Source: Ramlibacter sp. | GTDB taxonomy: Bacteria > Pseudomonadota > Gammaproteobacteria > Burkholderiales > Burkholderiaceae_C | Assembly (NCBI GenBank): GCA_025351615.1 | Contig: JANXVP010000020.1 | Location: 1-11,220 of the forward strand | Reading direction: 5' to 3' | DNA length: 11,220 bases | Shown here: positions 6,396-11,220 of the stretch, piece by piece | Layout: each line of letters opens with the position of its first letter | How positions within the stretch are numbered: the stretch's first letter is position 1 | Translations under genes and position numbers: made by a program | Notes under the pieces: model-generated | The model's input: the letters and a program-made list of their open reading frames with translations, nothing else | The model's database searches: none | What the model was told of the DNA's origin: nothing

Positions 6396-6839
6396 CTAGC
6401 TTCCCCGGTGCGGCGGCGGGCGGTTCGGACAGGGGTTTTTGGTGCAGTGCGCATACAGGCTGAGCGCATGTTCGGCAATATTGAAGCCCTTGGCCTTCGC
6501 CACCGAGTGCTGGCGTTTCTCGATCTCCGCGTCGTAGAACTCCTCGACCTTGCCGCAGTCCAGGCACACCAGATGGTCGTGGTGCGTTCCCTCATTGATT
6601 TCGTAGACCGCCTTGCCGCTTTCGAAGTGGCTGCGGCTCAGGATGGCGGCCTGTTCGAACTGGGTCAGCACGCGGTAAACGGTGGCCAGGCCGATGTCGG
6701 TGCGCTCTTGCAGCAGCACCCGGAAAACATCCTCGGCCGTCATGTGGCGTTGCGTCCCGCGCTGGAACACTTCGAGAATCTTCAGACGCGGCAGGGTGGC
6801 CTTCAGGCCTGTGCTCTTGAGTTCGTCGACGTTGGACAT
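6396..6839 (-). CDS. fur: Ferric uptake regulator Fur
   Basis: Iron-responsive dimeric repressor of iron uptake genes. 147 residues, normal length. The N-terminal winged-helix DNA-binding domain includes the recognition-helix sequence GLATVYRVL (50-58); the metal-binding part shows [11 protein letters not shown] with Cys92 and Cys95, and a C-terminal Cys pair (Cys132 and Cys137) in HCTKNPC, the usual structural zinc arrangement. His32, Glu80 and the HHDH cluster (86-89) match the regulatory metal sites. The ATG at 6839 is preceded by an A/G-rich weak SD. It converges on hprK with 18 bases between stops and is divergent from bamE, an arrangement known from Pseudomonas fur-omlA. No clear Fur box is seen in the shared upstream region. 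Confidence 0.97.
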   Translation of the reverse strand: MSNVDELKSTGLKATLPRLKILEVFQRGTQRHMTAEDVFRVLLQERTDIGLATVYRVLTQFEQAAILSRSHFESGKAVYEINEGTHHDHLVCLDCGKVEEFYDAEIEKRQHSVAKAKGFNIAEHALSLYAHCTKNPCPNRPPPHRGS

Positions 6840-6888
6840 GGGTCTTTTTCTCGGGGCCTGGGCAGCTGGGCGCCGCAGGAGCAGCCGC

Positions 6889-6929
6889 TACAATGTTCGA
6901 TCATATCGCCACCGCCCGCCCCATGTCCC
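6889..6929. promoter_or_regulatory. Overlapping divergent promoters of fur and bamE
   Basis: On the plus strand TACAAT (6889-6894) is a good -10 for bamE. On the minus strand TATGAT (complement of 6900-6905) is a good -10 for fur, with GGGACA (complement of 6924-6929) as a possible -35 at 18 bases. The bamE -35 is weak. An inverted repeat CGAT-CAT-ATCG (6898-6908) covers the fur -10. The two promoters would compete for the same stretch. Confidence 0.5.
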
Positions 6930-7465
6930 GACACCTCTCCCATGGCTCACGCCTCATCCTGGCCGCCGCTGCCTGCTCCACACTGGCAGCGTGCGGCAGT
7001 TTCGACGGGCTGACCAGCCGCATGGCCGGCTCGATCACCCCGTACCGGGTGGAGGTCGTGCAGGGTAACTTCGTGTCGCGCGAGCAGGTCGAGGGGCTGC
7101 GTCCCGGCATGACCCGCCAGCAGGTGCGCGAGGTGCTGGGCACGCCCCTGATGACCAGCGTGTTCCACGCCGACCGCTGGGACTATGTCTTCACGCTCAA
7201 GCGGCAGGGGGTCGAGCCGCAGGCGCGCAAGCTGACAGTGTTCTTCAAGGGCAACGCGATGGAGCATTTCGAAGGCGACATGATGCCCAGCGAAGCCGAG
7301 TTCGTGGCCACGCTCGACAAGAAGGCCCGCCCCGGCAAGATACCGGTGCTGGAGGCGAGTGAAGCGACGCTGGGCAGCTTTCAGTCGGCACCGGCCATGA
7401 CGGCGCCGGCGCCGGATCTGCCGCCGGCCGCGAACTATCCGCCGCTGGAATCTCCCGCGCGCTGA
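6923..7465 (+). CDS. bamE: Outer membrane protein assembly factor BamE (SmpA/OmlA lipoprotein)
   Basis: Small outer-membrane lipoprotein of the BAM complex, which inserts beta-barrel proteins. From ATG 6923 the product has 180 residues: signal peptide with basic start ([10 protein letters not shown]), hydrophobic core, and lipobox LAAC with the lipidated cysteine at Cys24. Residue +2 is Gly, so outer-membrane sorting is expected. The SmpA/OmlA core follows: [27 protein letters not shown], and DRWDYVF. The C-terminal Pro/Ala-rich tail is longer than in E. coli BamE (113 residues) but common in betaproteobacteria. An ATG at 6893 in the same frame is rejected because it lies inside the -10 box TACAAT. 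No SD is evident at 6923. dapB starts 11 bases after its stop, suggesting an operon. Confidence 0.93.
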   Translation: MSRHLSHGSRLILAAAACSTLAACGSFDGLTSRMAGSITPYRVEVVQGNFVSREQVEGLRPGMTRQQVREVLGTPLMTSVFHADRWDYVFTLKRQGVEPQARKLTVFFKGNAMEHFEGDMMPSEAEFVATLDKKARPGKIPVLEASEATLGSFQSAPAMTAPAPDLPPAANYPPLESPAR

Positions 7466-7476
7466 CCGGAGCGCGG

Positions 7477-8361
7477 ATGGCCAAGGCTGCTCCCCCCACC
7501 GTGACTCGTGCTGCCGTAGCCGGCGCGCAACAGCACCGAGCCGGCCAGGCCGGCGCGCAACAGCACAGAGTCGCCGTGGCCGGCGCCTCGGGCCGGATGG
7601 GCCACATGCTGATCGAGGCGATTCGCGCTTCCGACGACTGTCGGTTGGTCGGTGCGCTCGACGTCGAGGCGAGTCCGGCCATCGGCAATGACGCGGCCGC
7701 GTTTCTGGGCCACGCCAGCGGCGTCGCGGTGTCGGCCGATCTTCGGACCGGGCTGGCCCAGGCCCAGGTGCTGATCGACTTCACCCGCCCCGAGGGCACC
7801 TTGGCCCACCTGAAGGTCTGCCGCGAACTCGGCGTCAGCGCCGTGATCGGAACCACCGGCTTCAGCGAAGCGCAAAAAAGCGAAATCGCGGTCGCGGCGC
7901 GCGATATCGCAATCGTCATGGCGCCCAACATGAGCGTGGGCGTGAACGTCACGCTCAAGTTGCTGGAGATGGCGGCCAAGGCACTTGCCACCGGCTACGA
8001 CATCGAAATCATCGAGGCGCACCACCGGCACAAGGTCGACGCGCCCTCCGGGACCGCGCTCAAGATGGGCGAGGTGATCGCCCAGGCGCTCGGACGCGAC
8101 CTGCGGCAATGCGCGGTTTTTTCGCGCGAAGGCGTGACGGGGGAGCGCGAGCCATCGACCATCGGGTTCGCCAGCATCCGGGGCGGCGACATCGTCGGCG
8201 ATCACACGGTGCTGTTCGCCGGCACCGGCGAACGGATCGCGATCACGCACAAGGCGGCCAGTCGTGCCACCTACGCCCAGGGCAGCCTGCGGGCCGTGCG
8301 TTTCCTGGCGGGTCGCAAGAGCGGCCTGTTCGACATGTTCGATGTCCTGGGCCTCAAATGA
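7477..8361 (+). CDS. dapB: 4-hydroxy-tetrahydrodipicolinate reductase, with repeat-extended N-terminus
   Basis: Cytoplasmic NAD(P)H-dependent enzyme of the lysine/diaminopimelate pathway, supplying peptidoglycan and lysine. 294 residues versus about 270 in typical members. The Rossmann loop is [11 protein letters not shown] (32-42), and the catalytic motif [16 protein letters not shown], with the proton-donating histidine and lysine, is intact. The extra length is at the N-terminus: residues about 12-31 consist of two 10-residue units ([20 protein letters not shown]) that mimic the genuine [10 protein letters not shown] and come from a 30-bp tandem duplication. The ATG at 7477 has CGGAG at 7467-7471, 5 bases before it; GTG 7501 is an alternative that still keeps both extra units. 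It follows bamE and is linked to exbB through an overlapping mini-ORF. Confidence 0.95.
   Translation: MAKAAPPTVTRAAVAGAQQHRAGQAGAQQHRVAVAGASGRMGHMLIEAIRASDDCRLVGALDVEASPAIGNDAAAFLGHASGVAVSADLRTGLAQAQVLIDFTRPEGTLAHLKVCRELGVSAVIGTTGFSEAQKSEIAVAARDIAIVMAPNMSVGVNVTLKLLEMAAKALATGYDIEIIEAHHRHKVDAPSGTALKMGEVIAQALGRDLRQCAVFSREGVTGEREPSTIGFASIRGGDIVGDHTVLFAGTGERIAITHKAASRATYAQGSLRAVRFLAGRKSGLFDMFDVLGLK
7519..7586 (+). repeat. 30-bp tandem repeat inside dapB 5' end
   Basis: The 18-base core GCCGGCGCGCAACAGCAC occurs at 7519-7536 and again at 7549-7566, period 30; a third partial copy GCCGGCGC begins at 7579. The period is 10 codons, so the reading frame is kept. The third copy is the genuine Rossmann-loop coding sequence. 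Confidence 0.9.
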
Positions 8362-8393
8362 GCCCGGTCGCAAGTCTGGGGACTCCAGTTTGA
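8358..8393 (+). other. 11-codon mini-ORF bridging dapB and exbB
   Basis: ATG at 8358-8360 overlaps the dapB stop (ATGA, 8358-8361), and its TGA stop (8391-8393) overlaps the exbB TTG start (TTGA, 8390-8393). The peptide would be [11 protein letters not shown]. The geometry would let ribosomes ending dapB restart and be delivered to exbB. It may be chance; no protein function is proposed. Confidence 0.3.
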
Positions 8394-9076
8394 ATTTTTT
8401 CGATCTCTTGCGTCAGGGCGATGCAATCACGCGTGCGGTGGCCGTGCTGCTGCTGGCGATGTCGGTGGCGAGCTGGGTGGTGATCCTGTGGAAGGCGTGG
8501 CTGCTGCGCCGCGCAGGCAGCGATGTCAGCCGGAGCACGGCGGCGTTCTGGCAAGCCGCGTCGATCGGGGAGGCCCGCGAGAAGGTGGGGGCGTTCGACC
8601 GCCAGGCACTGGTGCTGCCGCTGATCGCCGCCACCATGACGGAAGCGACCGGATCGCTGGCGGCCGCGGGTGACCGGGCCCAGCAACTCACACGTTTGCT
8701 GCGTGACGCGCTGCACCGGGTGCTGGACAAGCTTCAGTTCGGCCAGGTCCTGCTCGCAACCGTGGGTTCGATCGCTCCCTTCGTCGGCCTGCTCGGCACC
8801 GTCTGGGGTATCTACCATGCGCTCACCGGCATCGCGGCCGCCGGCCAGATCTCGATCGACAAGGTGGCCGGCCCCGTCGGCGAGGCGCTGCTCATGACCG
8901 CAGCGGGGCTGGCGGTAGCCATTCCCGCAGTGCTCGGCTACAACGTGTTCGGCCGCCTGATCGGCCGCATCGAGGCCGATCTCGAAGGTTTCGCCCGGGA
9001 CCTGCGCGCGCTGCTCACGCATCCCGTGGAGAAGGAGTTGAGCGCCGCCGGAGTGACAAGCGTGGGGGCGGGTTAG
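8390..9076 (+). CDS. exbB: MotA/TolQ/ExbB proton channel family protein
   Basis: Inner-membrane motor subunit that, with ExbD, converts proton motive force into movement for energising outer-membrane transport. 228 residues from a TTG start, chosen because GGGGA (8378-8382) lies 7 bases upstream and the product then begins MNFFDLLRQGD, typical of the family. Three membrane segments are seen at about 16-36, 120-145 and 163-187. The third contains GEALLMTAAGLAVAIPAV then GYN, very close to ExbB's conserved third helix, with Glu165 at its start. The open frame extends further upstream into dapB, but those starts have no support. exbD follows after 2 bases. No tonB is present in the window, so TolQ-like use or service to a distant TonB cannot be told apart from sequence alone. 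Confidence 0.93.
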   Translation: MNFFDLLRQGDAITRAVAVLLLAMSVASWVVILWKAWLLRRAGSDVSRSTAAFWQAASIGEAREKVGAFDRQALVLPLIAATMTEATGSLAAAGDRAQQLTRLLRDALHRVLDKLQFGQVLLATVGSIAPFVGLLGTVWGIYHALTGIAAAGQISIDKVAGPVGEALLMTAAGLAVAIPAVLGYNVFGRLIGRIEADLEGFARDLRALLTHPVEKELSAAGVTSVGAG

Positions 9077-9078
9077 CG

Positions 9079-9498
9079 ATGGCATTCGGCCGGCTGGAAC
9101 GCACAAAAGGGTCTCAGCCCATGAGCGAGATCAACGTGACGCCGCTGGTTGACGTGATGCTGGTCCTGGTCGTGATCTTCATCATCACCGCCCCCCTGCT
9201 GGCCAGTTCGATCCGGCTGGACCTGCCCGCCACCGACGCGGCCAAGCCGAACGACGCGCCCCGTTTCGTGACAGTCGCCCTCGACGCCGGCGGGAGCCTG
9301 TTCCTGAACGACAAGCCGGTCACCGCCGCCGAACTGGCGCAGAAGTTATCCGACAGCGCCCGGAAAAACCCTGACACGGAAGTCCAGCTGAGGGCCGACC
9401 AGACGGTTCCCTACGGCCGGATTGTGGAAGTCATGGGCGCCGCCCAGAAGGCCGGGCTGAACCGGATCGGCTTCGTGGCCGAGCCGCGCACTCCCTGA
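9079..9498 (+). CDS. exbD: Biopolymer transport protein ExbD/TolR
   Basis: Partner of ExbB. 139 residues: short cytoplasmic N-terminus, one membrane helix beginning at about residue 20 with sequence NVTPLVDVMLVLVVIFII, and a periplasmic domain containing VTVALDAGG, a segment around LRADQTVPYG and a C-terminal strand. The proton-relaying aspartate in the helix is Asp25, the same position as in E. coli ExbD. The stop of exbB and this ATG are 2 bases apart, with a G-rich stretch (9063-9072) within the end of exbB as the likely ribosome binding site, so the pair is almost certainly translated together. The ATG at 9121 (inside residues MSEIN) would be another possible start, but 9079 keeps the normal cytoplasmic tail. 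Confidence 0.94.
   Translation: MAFGRLERTKGSQPMSEINVTPLVDVMLVLVVIFIITAPLLASSIRLDLPATDAAKPNDAPRFVTVALDAGGSLFLNDKPVTAAELAQKLSDSARKNPDTEVQLRADQTVPYGRIVEVMGAAQKAGLNRIGFVAEPRTP

Positions 9499-11220
<1,722 letters not shown>

Noticed and set aside
6893..6922. Upstream ATG for bamE at 6893
   Set aside because: It overlaps the -10 box and adds residues before the signal peptide; ATG 6923 gives a normal lipoprotein signal.
8264..8389. Upstream start for exbB inside dapB
   Set aside because: It would add 42 residues encoded by dapB in another frame; TTG 8390 has a good SD and the family N-terminus.

Overview
The window looks like a conserved chromosomal segment of a high-GC betaproteobacterium, most likely order Burkholderiales and close to Comamonadaceae. 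This rests on gene order (hpf, ptsN, hprK, fur, bamE, dapB, exbB, exbD, leuS), on protein character and on TACAAT-type -10 boxes. The family placement is inference. No insertion sequence, prophage, CRISPR array, tRNA or rRNA was seen.

Layout. 2-610 (+) is the C-terminal part of a peptide ABC transporter substrate-binding protein. It is followed after one base by an MTA/SAH nucleosidase (612-1316, +) that appears to start at CTG. Converging on it are corA (Mg2+ channel) and, upstream of corA, a patatin-like phospholipase, both on the minus strand (1326-3662). From 3663 to 4476 there is an 814-base stretch with no recognisable conserved gene. It holds a structured leader, two consecutive small ORFs each with a good ribosome binding site, a strong intrinsic terminator, and then the leader and promoter of hpf. 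The (+) genes hpf, ptsN and hprK follow, with a terminator after hpf. fur lies on the minus strand with a divergent promoter region shared with bamE. Then bamE, dapB, exbB, exbD and the first 559 codons of leuS run to the window end on the plus strand.

How they fit together. hpf (ribosome hibernation), ptsN (EIIA-Ntr) and hprK (HPr kinase/phosphorylase) form a regulatory group linking the nitrogen-type PTS to stress and stationary-phase control. fur controls iron homeostasis. bamE belongs to the outer-membrane assembly machine, dapB to lysine/diaminopimelate (peptidoglycan) synthesis, and exbB-exbD make a proton-driven inner-membrane motor. The second half is therefore mostly envelope and housekeeping functions.

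Most interesting points: (1) the uncharacterised bicistronic small-ORF locus at 3840-4220 with its structured 5' leader and terminator; (2) the CTG start of the nucleosidase, which restores the catalytic Glu12; (3) a 30-bp in-frame tandem duplication that adds two decoy copies of the Rossmann-loop sequence to the N-terminus of DapB; (4) an 11-codon mini-ORF that links dapB to exbB by overlapping stop and start codons; (5) -10-like boxes so close to leuS and ptsN that the transcripts may be nearly leaderless. I saw no clear new multi-gene system; the small-ORF locus is the best candidate for something undescribed.
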